Shown one piece after another: positions 22,382 to 33,287 of a DNA stretch of 64,000 nt. Location of the stretch: NCBI GenBank assembly GCA_040285825.1, contig JAUPSS010000002.1, positions 992,001 to 1,056,000 of the forward strand. Reading direction: 5' to 3'. How positions within the stretch are numbered: position 1 is the stretch's first letter; every line of letters begins with the position of its first letter. Under the pieces are notes generated by a model. That model saw only the letters and a program-made list of their open reading frames with translations, ran no database searches and was not told the DNA's origin. Both the position numbers and the translations under genes were made by a program. This DNA is from Eukaryota sp. TZLM1-RC. Lineage: Eukaryota; Metamonada: BaSk clade.

Positions 22382-22925
22382 TTACCATTTCTTTTGAAAT
22401 CGTTTATCTTGCATTACCAAGCTTTCTGGCTTTACTATCCACATTGCGGTTGCTCCCTCTAGGTTTAGTTTTGTGTTGGTTTTCTTTGCTTCTTTCTTTG
22501 CCTTTGAGCACAGAGGTTCAAGGTATCGTTGACCAAGCTCAATGAATCCAATACCACTGCATGTTGCTCTTTTTGTTACGGTCTTTGCCTTTGATATCTT
22601 TTCTGAATAACTGTCGTAGTTGTTGAGCAAATGTTCCATCGAAGACAGTGGGGGAGTGGGGATAATTGTATTAGTATCACTGATATCCGATTGATAAATG
22701 CTTTGTGTTCTTTGATATCCGTTGTTTTACAACATCTTGATTGTATCCGCATTATATAACCTTTTTTGATCAGGGGTCCAATATCTGCCACGGAAGGTGG
22801 TTTGAAATATTAAATCATTGCCAGGTAGACGATTGTTCAATCAGATTGGGGATTTGTTTAAGTTTCCGTTTAAGATTGGTACTCCCTCTCCTACTTCACA
22901 TTCGTCCTCTTTCATCTACTTTGTT
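22382..22925 (-). pseudogene. Unknown open frame with two in-frame stops
   Basis: One minus-strand frame looks coding over about 180 codons, with FQTTFRGRYWTPDQKRLYNA, then IIPTPPLSSMEHLLNN and a lysine-rich end RYLEPLCSKAKKEAKK. It is interrupted by TGA (about 22845) and TAA (about 22732). A 30-base GTAAAA...AAAG segment could remove the TAA in frame as an intron of the local size class, but the TGA remains. I see no known domain. It is either a decayed gene or one with an unusual start. Confidence 0.3.
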
Positions 22926-23221
22926 GAATACTGATGTTCACGTCAATTCTCTATAAACAGAATCAATAAAAGAATCTTGCATTGTTTTGTTGATCCACAA
23001 ATCCAATATTTTTTCATCTTTACAGTCTTCAAGTCAATGTTTTTGTTTTTATTCCATTGTTTTTAGTATAAATTTGCCATCTTCCATTTTACAGACCCAC
23101 GTCACTGAATGCAGTTTTATGTTTATTGAACAATTTCAATATATTGTGGCTAAACACCTACTTACCTTTGTGCCCCTTTCTAAAGATTTAATTGTACCAT
23201 ATAGTACCATGTTTGTAACAA

Positions 23222-23311
23222 CTTTGGGCCCAAAAACTTCGAGAATTGAAACTTTGGGGCAAAAACCATTGGAACCAAATGACCAAATTCCCGAAACTTT
23301 TGCGCCCAAAG
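23222..23311. repeat. Inverted repeat with 26-base arms
   Basis: The left arm at 23222-23247 begins CTTTGGGCCCAAAAACTTCG. The right arm at 23286-23311 reads, in complement, CTTTGGGCGCAAAAGTTTCG and continues to GGGAATT. A third partial copy of the same word (CTTTGGGGCAAAAACC) lies in the loop. It could fold as a hairpin or be a small MITE. Confidence 0.7.
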
Positions 23312-23459
23312 ATTGAACAAACACTGCTCGAGATGTACAGGCAAATTCTGGGCTTAAAATGTGATCAGAAATGAGAAAATGGAACAATTTATCTTTGATT
23401 TGAATAATTGATTTTTCCCTTGCTAAGCTGAATTAATAACCAAATGCTAATTTATTACT

Positions 23460-25060
23460 GAAACTTGTAATGTATTTATTGAATTTGCACACTTAATTAA
23501 ATTAACTCATAACTAATGGGACGACTATCGATGAACCAAGATTTCCTCTACAAAATCTTGATCTGCTTGCTGTCTAGCTAAAGCTTCTCTAATTCGATTG
23601 AAAAACCGCGGTAATCTATTAATAATGGCAAAATGAATCCGTGAACGCCATAAAAAAATATCAAATCTTTTCATTGTTTTTTCTTGCACCATTTTTTGGA
23701 AGTCATCCAAAAAAGTTTCTGCTTCAACTGATAATCTTCCATTTATCGAAAATGGGAAAGCAATAAAAACCAGCTGTGTATTTCTATCGACATTTGCCTC
23801 TTCAATATCTTTATCATATTTTCTATGTTTCTCTTTTGCATTAAAATCCAGAGCAGCCACAGGATTAAATTTTCTTCTGTGAACCAAAGTATCATTTGCA
23901 ACATTACATGAGACAAAGTCAACAATAGCTTCAGAATTATCAATCCAATCACAGTATACATCACCTCTATCATCAGAACCAAAATTATTCAGAGAAAGTG
24001 TTTCCTTCAGCAGGGGCTCTTTGATACACGATATCCTTGCAGTTTGTGCCATATTGAAAACAGTGTCTCTAACAGCATCATGTAATGAAGAACGATAAGT
24101 TATCAATTTAGAGCAATTCAGAGCATGGCGCAAAGTGAGTTGAGGTGAATTCGAACAAATACATTTTTCTTTTGATAATAATTGGTTAATGGGGATGTTC
24201 AAATATAATCTCATTTTTGTTACAAATGCTTCATTAGTGGCACACAATCCAAATCTTCGTGGTACAATGGTTAAAAAAAGTGAAGAATCTGACGACTTGT
24301 TTTCACAAACACCCTTTTCCAATAACAATGAGTGAAGATCTTGATTTAAAACAGCCGAGCTGCATATATTATTATAAAGATCTTTTTCATACATTCCAGT
24401 CAATCGTCTCTGTAATGTTCGAAGAGTGTACTTCAAATTTAAAACATTTTTTTCTGGAATATTGCCATTGAATGATTGGGGAAAACATCGACCCCATTTT
24501 TCTACATCAATTCTTGAAATTTCTTCATTTAATGCAAAAACAGTGGAACTTTGCGTTGTCATCAATAAATCTTCCCAATCTGCAAATCTTTCGGAAAACT
24601 CAAAGATTGCATTTCTGCATCCACCAACAAAAGCACACGAGGTCAGAATAGAAGCCTTCGTCCACCCCAAACCACCATAATGTGGACTAAGATAAGCATG
24701 ATCTGGAATTTGAAACATTTTACATCCCAGTAATTGAGACAGAACTTTTGCACGTAACTCATTAAACTTCTGAGCCAAAGGTCTAGTGACGAGAGGATTT
24801 GTAGATCGAAATATATGATTAAAATTGGAACTAAAACACAGTCTTATAATGGTAAATTTGATGTGTTCTTTTATATCTAAATTCGTCATTCGGTCAATTT
24901 TGTCAGAAATTGAGTTCAACTTTTCAAACAATTTTTTGGTAATTTCATCATTATTTCCTAAAAACGAACCCAAATGACAAATAGCATCAATTGAATATAA
25001 ACTTGTAAGGAAACCATTTTTGAATTCATTTTCCACTTGACCTTTTTCCACCTTTGTTCA
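23460..25060 (-). mobile_element. Non-LTR retrotransposon family A, copy 2 (longest A copy)
   Basis: An uninterrupted minus-strand frame (25051-23525, about 508 codons) encodes the part of the protein downstream of the RT catalytic motifs. It contains thumb-like IKEHIKFTIIRLCFSSNFNH, then YGGLGWTKASIL, the zinc finger CICSNSPQLTLRHALNC, and RGDVYCDWIDNSEAIVD with the RGD-x13-D endonuclease pattern. The lysine-rich KEKHRKYDKD helix and the conserved C-terminus follow. The 5' end is truncated near 25060, so the RT palm is absent. It is 3'-complete, ending with the shared tail (complement of CGTCCCATTAGTTATGA) and AT-rich end near 23460. The intact frame suggests a young insertion. Confidence 0.9.
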
Positions 25061-25686
25061 AGTTCTATCCTTTCTCTTCTCCACTAAATCAAAAAATAAA
25101 TTATGAATAGTATAATTGCTGACGACTTCAAACTTCAACTATAAGTGTACCATTTTTGGTGTAGACATTACCGTGACTCTTAACAATGGCGCTCTACCAT
25201 TGAAAAACCCTCCTTTGATTTCCGAAATTGGAAAAAGCCAAAAGCCATTCTGAATTGTGTGTAGCACAGGGAACAAGTATAATTGATTGGTTTCCACGGC
25301 AGTGACGAAGGATTGTACAAACTCAGTAATGGTACAGGAACAGGAACAATAAAGTTAATGTGGTTTCTGTTGCAGTGCTCAACAGAAAAGCTCAATTAGA
25401 ATACAAATATTAAATTTAAACAACTGGCAGGTCACCATGCGTTATTTAATGTTATTCAACAGCTAACATTTTAATGCTTTTGACCCTTGGGCATAATTCT
25501 TTTTGGTATATTAACGGTTTTTTGTTCTTTGACTTTTTTACACTTTTATCAACTACACCAGAGCGTCCTCATTTGGTAATTGTACAATTCAGTGATTGAT
25601 TGAGTAATGTTTGATGGAAATTTCGAAATAAGATCGGTCTACTATTCGCCAGTAGACAACATTAAATTTCTTGCCTCACCCCAAAC

Positions 25687-28600
25687 ATGTCACCAACCTC
25701 TCCTGATGAGCGCAATTGTCGGGTTCGTGTTGCATTTGAAACTACTTCTTCTCGTGTCAAAGGTGTAGCCTTTCATTCTACTCTTCCTTGGGTACTTTCT
25801 TCTCTTCACAATGGTACTATTCAGCTTTGGGATTTCCGTGCAGGTACTCTGTTGGATCAATTTCATGGTCATGAAGGTCCAGTCAGAGGTATAGCTTTTC
25901 ACCCCGATCAACCCCTTTTTGCTTCTGGGGGAGACGACAAAACCATCCGATTATGGAATCTACACACTCGATCTTGTTTCGCCACCATTACCAAACACAG
26001 TGACTACATCCGATACCTTCAGTTCCATCGTACACAACCATGGTTACTCTCTGCTTCAGACGACCAAACTGTTCGCATTTTCAACTTCCAGAGCAGAAAA
26101 ACTGTTGCTGTTCTGCAAGGCCATTCTCACTACGTCATGTCAGCAGCTTTTCATCCATCCAAACCACTTGTTGCTTCAGCTTCTTTAGACGCGACCATTC
26201 GTATATGGGATATAAGCCATTTGCTGGACCGCCAAACCTCTCCCACTGCAAGCAAAAGTTATGGACCTATTTCTGCAGTAAGTGATAGAGAAGGAGGCTT
26301 TCTTTCTGTTTATGGTACCTCTATTAAATTTTTATTAGAAGGGCATGAACTTGGAGTTAATGCCGTCGCTTGGCATCCAACTGATGACGTGATTGTTTCC
26401 GGTGGTGATGATAAAACTCTTAGAATATGGAAATTGGAAAGTGATCACGTGTTTCAAATGGGGTGCTTACGTGGACATTCTAATAACATTTCAGCCGTTC
26501 AATTCCACCCTTCAAACCCAGCATTGTTGTTATCCAACTCTGAGGATCGGTCATTAAGGGTCTGGAATTGGGCAGAAAGATCCTGTTTATTGGCCTACAA
26601 ATTTGAACCTTCCCCTCAAACTCAGTCCAGTGTTACTGGCACAAGGTTTTGGTCTTTATCTGGTTCAATTAGACATGGTTTGATAGCTGCTGGTCATGAC
26701 AAGGGCTTTATAGTGTTTAGGTTAAGAAGATCAAGAGTTGCTGCTTCTTATTTCCCTTATTTTAACGGGATCTGTTATTTGGATGAGGAGAATTTGGCTC
26801 TGACTAAACTTGATGATGGTTCTCTTGGTTCTCTTTGTGATGGATTTCTTGCAAAATCTTGTCCATCTGACTGTGATATCTCGAGTATTGAACCCTCGCC
26901 ACGTGGCCAATACGTGATGGTTTCCCTTCGCAAAAGGGATGGTTCATTCCACTTTTCTGTTGAAGAAGTCGGCAATAATAGGTCTAGTCGTGTTTATCCA
27001 ATTACTTTTGGTAATGGTAAATGGACTTCAAGAGACCGGTTAGTCGCTTTATCTGATTGTAAATTGAGTTTAATTGATGTTTCTAATAAAGAAATTGTCG
27101 ATTTATCTCCTCCAGAATCAGGTTTTGGGAGCTTGGCTGAGGCTAAGTTATTGAATGCTCCTCAGGGACATTTCCTTCTTGCTTTTAATGATTCAGTTCG
27201 TTTGTTCAGAATTAAAACCACTGCTGAAGTTATTTCTTGCTCTCTAGTTGGTGAAGTTTCTGCATCTAATGTTCGTGATGCCTTTTGGAACCAAGATCAC
27301 TCCAAGGTTTCTTTATGTGCTAGACATGGTGTTTCTATTGCTGAATTTAATTCCCAATCATTTTATAGGGTGGCATTCAATTTTGAATGGATCTCTATCC
27401 ACACGTCGACCGCTGTGTGGATTCCCTTATTAATAAGTGGAATTAATGAGCCTATTGGTGATGTCTTTGTGTATTCTTCTCACCGCCAAGTCAAATTCCT
27501 TCTTCCAAATGGAGATTCTGGTGTCTTGGTTGCTCCCGAAGCTGCAGAATCGGCTCCTGTTGGTTATATGACTCTGAATAATAGAATTTCTTTACTTTTG
27601 GCTGCGGAATCTGGTTTAATTTCTCAGGAAATTGATTTGTTATTGCCACTTATCTCGCAAGTGGGATCTTTAGCTGTCAAGAGTCTGTCTGTTGACTATT
27701 CTTCTAATCCTGTAGAAGCAGGTTACCTTGCATCACTCATTGCCAGCAGTCCTTTATCAGAACGAAGTGATTTACCTTTAACTTCTCTTGCTGATAGGTT
27801 GGAAAATTTGGGACTTTCTGGAGTTGCTCTGGCCAGTATTTTGATTCAATTCTCTTCTCAAACCAAACCTTTTGATGTCAATAACCCTGAATTACCAGAG
27901 AATTTAGGTCAATCAATTTTGTCAAGAATTCTAAGGACTTCTCTTAATTGTGGTCAGTTAAAAGTGGCAGCCAAGTGTGTAGAAAAGAGTATTTTTGATT
28001 TGGATTTAGTTACAAATTCAGCTATTAAATTTGGGCAGATAAGTACCGCTTTTGAATTACTTGAAAAAGATGAACGTAAAGAAGCAAAATCAGCTGTCAA
28101 GAGTGCTTTTTTGAGCTCTCTTTGTGGTGATTACGATAGAATTAATTCAATTCAATCAAATTTGATTGATTCTGCTGTTGATTCAATTTCTGATCAATCT
28201 GATGATGCTAAAGAACTTTCAGATGCAGCTTTATTTACTAGTCTTTTGTCTCCCAATGTAGACAACATGACAAAGTTACTAAATTCATTAGGATTTGAGA
28301 AGTTAGCCGATCATTTTGAGCAAAATCAATCTTCTAATCAGTTCTGTAGACCTCTCGAGAAAGTCACATCAATAGACACGTGTTCTGATTGGCCTAGGTT
28401 AGGGATTTCTCTCAATATTTTTGATGGTGTTCCTCCAAAACCTGTTCTTGCTAAAGAAATTACAAAGTTACAACCCCAAACTACTGGTGCTTGGGACTTG
28501 GAATTTGAATTTGAAGAACCAAAACCAGAAGCTCTAGGTCCCAGTGCATGGGAATCTGATCTTTCTGATTTAGAGTTGGAGCTACCTCCCCCTTCCGTGA

Positions 28601-29406
28601 CGTCACCAGCTCAAATTCCACGTGTTGGCGGGTCAAAATTGGTCAGATTTGAAGAAATTGGTGGACCTTTGGCTGCTTACTCTGGTAGTGATAAGGGAAT
28701 TTCTATTGCTGCTCAACATTTATCTCCAATTTTAAAGGATTTAGAAGAATTAAAATCGTTTATTTCGGGAATTGGTACTTTTGGTTTTTTTAAATTATCT
28801 ATTGGAAATCTTCCTGCTCTCAATTTTGAAGTTCCACTTTCTGTAACTGTTTTGAAATCTAATATTAACCAAAAACTGTCTAATTTATTAGTTAAAGGAA
28901 AAGATCTTGTCACTCAAGGTTCTCAATTGGAATTGGCAAGGGAGTTATTCTTACAAGGTTTTAAATGCTGTTCAGTTATTCCTGATAGTGAGATTAAAAC
29001 TGAATTTATCAATTATTTTATTGCTATTTCAGCTGAATTAGAACGACGGTCTGTGATGGGATCTGTTTCAGAGTCCTTTGGAATTACAAAAATCCTGGAG
29101 TTGGCGATTATATTTGCTAAAACCAACTTGGATGATAACCATAAACTTTTAGCTTATATTTCTGCAATGAAGTTAAGTTTTAAGTTTGAAAATTTAATTG
29201 ATGCCAGATTTTTTGCCCAAGAACTTTCTGATATGGGTTATGTAAAAGCTAATCAAGTTTTAAATAAACTTTCACAGCGAGCTTCCCTACAACCTCTATT
29301 AAATGCTCATGATTTAAGAATTCTTCCAAGGGACCGATTTGTTCTTTCAGATTCAGATTTGTTAAAGGTTTTGTCTAGTGGTTCCGTTTTGTCAATCTTG
29401 GATTAA
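25687..29406 (+). CDS. COPA: Coatomer subunit alpha (COPI)
   Basis: A 1239-residue single-exon protein, the usual length for alpha-COP. Residues 8-340 contain WD40 repeats with the family's signature wording: SRVKGVAFH, SLHNGTIQLWDFRAGTLLDQ, FASGGDDKTIRLWN, LSASDDQTVRIFN and VASASLDATIRIWD. A second beta-propeller occupies roughly 345-620, followed by a helical solenoid. The C-terminal domain (about 930-1239) begins with the acidic WDLEFEFEEPKPE linker and is the part that binds epsilon-COP. It acts on Golgi and ER membranes, where alpha-COP recognises KKxx cargo in COPI vesicles. An ARF GTPase that would recruit this coat is at 33288, which is probably coincidence. Confidence 0.95.
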   Translation: MSPTSPDERNCRVRVAFETTSSRVKGVAFHSTLPWVLSSLHNGTIQLWDFRAGTLLDQFHGHEGPVRGIAFHPDQPLFASGGDDKTIRLWNLHTRSCFATITKHSDYIRYLQFHRTQPWLLSASDDQTVRIFNFQSRKTVAVLQGHSHYVMSAAFHPSKPLVASASLDATIRIWDISHLLDRQTSPTASKSYGPISAVSDREGGFLSVYGTSIKFLLEGHELGVNAVAWHPTDDVIVSGGDDKTLRIWKLESDHVFQMGCLRGHSNNISAVQFHPSNPALLLSNSEDRSLRVWNWAERSCLLAYKFEPSPQTQSSVTGTRFWSLSGSIRHGLIAAGHDKGFIVFRLRRSRVAASYFPYFNGICYLDEENLALTKLDDGSLGSLCDGFLAKSCPSDCDISSIEPSPRGQYVMVSLRKRDGSFHFSVEEVGNNRSSRVYPITFGNGKWTSRDRLVALSDCKLSLIDVSNKEIVDLSPPESGFGSLAEAKLLNAPQGHFLLAFNDSVRLFRIKTTAEVISCSLVGEVSASNVRDAFWNQDHSKVSLCARHGVSIAEFNSQSFYRVAFNFEWISIHTSTAVWIPLLISGINEPIGDVFVYSSHRQVKFLLPNGDSGVLVAPEAAESAPVGYMTLNNRISLLLAAESGLISQEIDLLLPLISQVGSLAVKSLSVDYSSNPVEAGYLASLIASSPLSERSDLPLTSLADRLENLGLSGVALASILIQFSSQTKPFDVNNPELPENLGQSILSRILRTSLNCGQLKVAAKCVEKSIFDLDLVTNSAIKFGQISTAFELLEKDERKEAKSAVKSAFLSSLCGDYDRINSIQSNLIDSAVDSISDQSDDAKELSDAALFTSLLSPNVDNMTKLLNSLGFEKLADHFEQNQSSNQFCRPLEKVTSIDTCSDWPRLGISLNIFDGVPPKPVLAKEITKLQPQTTGAWDLEFEFEEPKPEALGPSAWESDLSDLELELPPPSVTSPAQIPRVGGSKLVRFEEIGGPLAAYSGSDKGISIAAQHLSPILKDLEELKSFISGIGTFGFFKLSIGNLPALNFEVPLSVTVLKSNINQKLSNLLVKGKDLVTQGSQLELARELFLQGFKCCSVIPDSEIKTEFINYFIAISAELERRSVMGSVSESFGITKILELAIIFAKTNLDDNHKLLAYISAMKLSFKFENLIDARFFAQELSDMGYVKANQVLNKLSQRASLQPLLNAHDLRILPRDRFVLSDSDLLKVLSSGSVLSILD

Positions 29407-29500
29407 ATAGTGTATTTTGTCTTGTGACTTTGTAGATTTTTTGATAAATGATTATAAATGATTTAATTTAATGACTAAATAATACTAAAATTCACATCAA

Positions 29501-30700
29501 CTACTCCATCACCTCATTTTCATCTTCTTCATCAGGTATGCTTCCCGGAGCAAAAACTAGTATGTTGCCATCATCAGCTCCTACAACCAAAACATTTGAT
29601 GGACCAAAACAATGGGTCAATATTGGGGAATTGTGACCATCAATACTGGTTATGAGACAGCCTTTGCCCAAATCAACAACAGCAATAGAGCCAGATACCA
29701 GCATGGCGTAAGCACAGGCAATACCATCAAACAGTCCAACGGAACAACCAGTGGCTGCTGCTCCCAGATTGAGTTGAAACCGGACTGAGTTATGTTTAAC
29801 ATCGAACAACAGAAGAGTTTCGTCAGTTGAAGCACTCAATAACCAACTTCCTTGCTGAACGAAATGAAGAGATTCGACAGAGTCAGCATGAACTTTCTGA
29901 CAATGCAACCTTCGGAGTTGACCATCCACCATCTTAAACAATGAAACCATCCCCACCTCATCACCAATCGCAATCATTTTGGACTGGTCATGAACAGTAA
30001 GGCATGTAACAACTAGGTCTGTACCCGTGCTTCGAGGATCAGCGACAGTGCCAGGGTTCATTCTGGCTAAACAAGAGGCATCACGAGGGGAAAAGAGAGC
30101 AAGGGCACCATTTTCATGACCAGTGACGACAAGTTTACCGTTATTTGCCCATAATAGACTGGTTACCTCTCCATCAGGCCCAGCAAAGACTCTTGAGCAT
30201 GTTCCTTGAGGAATTGCATACATAAATGCAGTGGGCCCTGATCCAACTAATAGAAAATTACCCTTTGGATGCCATTGAAGACTGAGTAAAGTGTCACCAA
30301 AATCATTAAGTTCACATACAGGATCAGGTACTGTTTGCTTATCTGGAAGGGATGCAGAATGCACCAGGGCTTCTACTGACCAAACCTTGACAACTCCATC
30401 TAAAGAACCAACAGCCAAGTAAGTCGAATCTGTGGAGAATTCACAAGCAACAACTGAATCATTGAATTCTGATAACTGTGCAAGAGAAGTGCCTGAAAAG
30501 ACATCCCATAGAAACGCACAGTCGTCCCCTGCACCTGATGCTATTAAACCATGAAATTGTCCTTCTGGAGCAGATGCTAGAGAATATATAGAACTAGAGT
30601 GTTGAGAGAAGAGTTGTACAGCATCATTTGCCTCAATCACCTCGATATCATCATTGAATTCAACTTCTACATCTTCAGTTGGAGGTGGAGTGGTAGACAT
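29501..30700 (-). CDS. AAMP/Sqt1-like WD40 protein
   Basis: A 399-residue WD40 protein with an acidic N-terminus (EDVEVEFNDDIEVIEANDA), as in angio-associated migratory cell protein and yeast Sqt1, a ribosomal uL16 chaperone. The repeats include SGAGDDCAFLWDVFSGTSLA, AVGSLDGVVKVWSVEA, VTGHENGALALFSPRD and LSASTDETLLLFDV. Family members are 430 residues or so, with eight repeats. It is convergent with coatomer alpha, with 94 bp between stop codons, so the 3' ends are tightly packed. A Fanzor remnant lies 44 bp beyond its start codon. Confidence 0.75.
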   Translation of the reverse strand: MSTTPPPTEDVEVEFNDDIEVIEANDAVQLFSQHSSSIYSLASAPEGQFHGLIASGAGDDCAFLWDVFSGTSLAQLSEFNDSVVACEFSTDSTYLAVGSLDGVVKVWSVEALVHSASLPDKQTVPDPVCELNDFGDTLLSLQWHPKGNFLLVGSGPTAFMYAIPQGTCSRVFAGPDGEVTSLLWANNGKLVVTGHENGALALFSPRDASCLARMNPGTVADPRSTGTDLVVTCLTVHDQSKMIAIGDEVGMVSLFKMVDGQLRRLHCQKVHADSVESLHFVQQGSWLLSASTDETLLLFDVKHNSVRFQLNLGAAATGCSVGLFDGIACAYAMLVSGSIAVVDLGKGCLITSIDGHNSPILTHCFGPSNVLVVGADDGNILVFAPGSIPDEEDENEVME

Positions 30701-30744
30701 CAGCTAATAGCACAAAAATGTCAAATAGTAGTAACCCGTTGAGA

Positions 30745-31900
30745 TTACTGGAATATGAAGATGAAATGAATCATATCAAAAACAGCATTGACACTACGAT
30801 TCCATGGATATCCACACTTCTTGCAAGTGAGTATTTCATGTCTGAAGATCGTCGGAGTCTTTGCTCTCCTGTAAGATCTTGGGTTAGGTACTCTATGTTT
30901 CTTTACATTTTCACCTTCTTTTGCCTCGAGTACACATGCATGACTTCGACAACTTGTTCTATATCTATCCAGTAGCAAACGTAAGTTGCGTTTTTCAAAC
31001 ATCTTTCGATATCCAACAATTTTTTATACATACTTGATGCCTAAATTTGATTTGATTCCAATCACTCATCACTACAATGTTGTTTTCTGGACCTCGAAAC
31101 TTATTTTCAATTTCATTCATCCATTATGCTTCAAACCTCTCTGTGGCCATGAATCTTTACAGTTTCATGACTCTCAATTCTTTATTAAAGTGAAAAGCTC
31201 CACATGGAGAGAACAGTTGTTTTTTGCCTTGCAGTAGTATAGGATTTCTTCATGATCCAGGGTTTTCTTTGAAAATTGTTTTAATTCTTCTTCCCATTTC
31301 TTTACAATTTCGTTTTGATAAATTCATGATTTTTTAGCATCCTTACAGAATTTTTGTTGGTCTTTGTTGACAGTTTCTCTTCTTCTTTGAGGAGCAGTTA
31401 GTCTCTTAAAAGCAAATTCCTTTAGTTTTGTTTTTTGGTTTTCATTCGCAGTAGGAGGATTTTGTTTTGGGCCGAAGTCTTTAATCTTTTGTTTTTTGGT
31501 TTTTTTTTCATTCTGTTAATAAAGCCTCTATTTCGTCCTTTGTTTTCTTCATGACGCCATTCCAATCATGAACCTGTTGGGGTTAAGTGTGATTTTGTTA
31601 TCCTGTTTGGGATTTGGGCAATATAATTTTCGTTTCCCAACTATCATTTGGTCCATAATGCTAAGGCCAATTACTGTAAAGGTATTGTCAATCAGCTCAT
31701 CTCCTGGAACTTCAGTGAAGTGCGGACCCTTTTCACCTTTTTCTAGCTTCTGTAGACGACTCATCCTAGCGTTATTCTCTCTTATGAGATGTAAGGAGCA
31801 ACTGACAGCATCAATTTTTATGGAAAAATTGAAACAACAATCTTTCTGCTTGAAAGCTCTTTTACCTGTTCAAAAAATCCATTTCCAATATTGATGTCGG
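30745..31900 (-). pseudogene. Fanzor remnant 3
   Basis: Read on the minus strand. Near 31650 the segment NTFTVIGLSIMDQMIVGK occupies the RuvC-I position, but the DPG is lost. At 31420-31080 lies the helical region shared with remnant 2, then NNIVVMSDWN (the GDW block, degraded). In 31002-30745, LDRYRTSCRSHAC replaces the catalytic glutamate of DEYRTS by arginine, and LTCKKCGYPWNRSVNAVFDM holds the second CxxC followed by NRxVNA in place of RDVNA. Both catalytic carboxylates are therefore gone. Frames change several times. It ends 44 bp from the AAMP-like start codon. Confidence 0.8.
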
Positions 31901-32199
31901 AATTTGTCATTATTTCCTCCAAGAAGAGCTTCAGCATTTTTCAGGTAATTGAATACATTAGGGATCAGAATTTTGTAAATTACCAGAAAGCATATTCATA
32001 TAATTAGAGTCTGAAATGGAAATAAATTCTCCTTAATTGGATTTGGCTTTGGCAATTCCAACTAGCAATTAGCGCTACATAGGTATGAACAAGTGCCTAA
32101 CAATTTCAGAGGGCCATCCATTAAAATACAATTAATTCTTTGGATAAACCGCAAATTCACATTGGGCAAATTTAAGTGTAAACTATGAAATAAATATAA

Positions 32200-32560
32200 G
32201 GTTTTTGCCAACAATAACTGTTTCAAACTCTAAATATAATGATTTACTTGTACGTTTGAACAAAAAGCGTGACAGAAACATTGATTTTGTTTCATTTGGA
32301 ATTTCTATCTGTGGTACTTTAGACAAAGAAGGACTATTTTTCCTGAATAATTTAGGCAGTTTCTTGAAAGACTCTGGACGTTCCTTTGATCAATCTAGTA
32401 GGAAGAACAGAATTGTTTTCTCGCTCTTTAAGGCTCTACCACGTTATTTTAACTCAATACTTTCTACTAGCACAGAGTTCCAAAGTAGCTGTGCTCATGA
32501 ACCTGTAAACAATGCCTATATTGGTGGGGGTCCAAATATGTTGGAAACCTCAATCACAAA
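32200..32560 (+). mobile_element. Non-LTR retrotransposon family C-like 3' fragment
   Basis: The frame from 32205 encodes KYNDLLVRLNKKRDRNIDFV, then FGISICGTLDKEG and KNRIVFSLFKALPRYFNSIL. These align by eye with the last 90 residues of the intact copy ending at 59465 (YTEILNDLNKN, KNRIIFALYRSVPKYLS). Only this C-terminal part remains. It runs without a stop into Fanzor remnant 4, producing an apparent fusion frame. Confidence 0.7.
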
Positions 32561-32569
32561 TGAACGATC

Positions 32570-33150
32570 TATCATAAATATTGCAATTGCAGCCATAATC
32601 TTTAAGTCAGGACTGAATATTTTATCTTTCCTAGAAGATAACTGCCCTGAGGTTATGAAAAAACTCTCTCTCCTTTATCCAGTTAATCTCCATGCTTTTA
32701 CAGTTTGGATAAAAAGCCGAATTGTATTTCACAAAGCTAAATGAAACCAAGGAGCTCCAGAACAACCCTTATCGGTTTTTTACCAAATCTAAATTTATTA
32801 ACAACACCATTTTTTCAAATGGTGATTCATCTCATCAAGCTGTGAAATCCCCCAGAAAGAGATTTCTCAAACAAATCCAAAAACACTTTGAAAACGTCAA
32901 AGTGGGGGACGAGTTCATGACCTCAGCAAAAGTGAATTGCTCTAAGGTCTTCCATAGGAAGATATATCATGATGACGGAAGGGTAAAAAAAGCTGAGTTC
33001 GATTGCCCTCGAAGTCAGACCAACTGGTCTAGGGACATCTCAGCCTCCAGAAATCAGCTGGAGATTGCAATCAGTGAGTATTTCACTTATACTAGGCCAG
33101 AACCATTCCGAAGACCAAGGTGTGTAAGACGTCTAAGGAGACAGCAGTAG
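32570..33150 (+). pseudogene. Fanzor remnant 4 (same subfamily as 53662-55573)
   Basis: SGLNILSFLEDNCPEVMKK at about 32610 matches AGLNILSFLENIASDTMRR of the large Fanzor at 54800. A frame change leads to 32722-33150 with NGDSSHQAVKSPRKRFLKQI, then VGDEFMTSAKVNC holding the shifted glutamate, and FDCPRSQTNWSRDISASRNQ. There the second finger has lost a cysteine (CPRS for CPQC) while RD of RuvC-III is kept. The region around RuvC-I is deleted. It is a dead copy whose end is still well preserved. Confidence 0.8.
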
Positions 33151-33287
33151 CTGTTTTAATCAACGTATTTCCAAGGTGTTTAGTGTATACTAACCCTTGG
33201 TGCTGAGAAGTTTACATCAGTGCTGGCGATATTTATTCAATATCCCCATGATTTGAAATTCTGAGTGTCATTATTGCCAACCTTCAA

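Noticed and set aside
22382-22925. In-frame TGA in an otherwise open frame, possibly selenocysteine (given the SBP2-like gene)
   Set aside because: The same frame also contains a TAA, no selenoprotein motif surrounds the TGA, and no SECIS could be judged by eye; a decayed gene is simpler.
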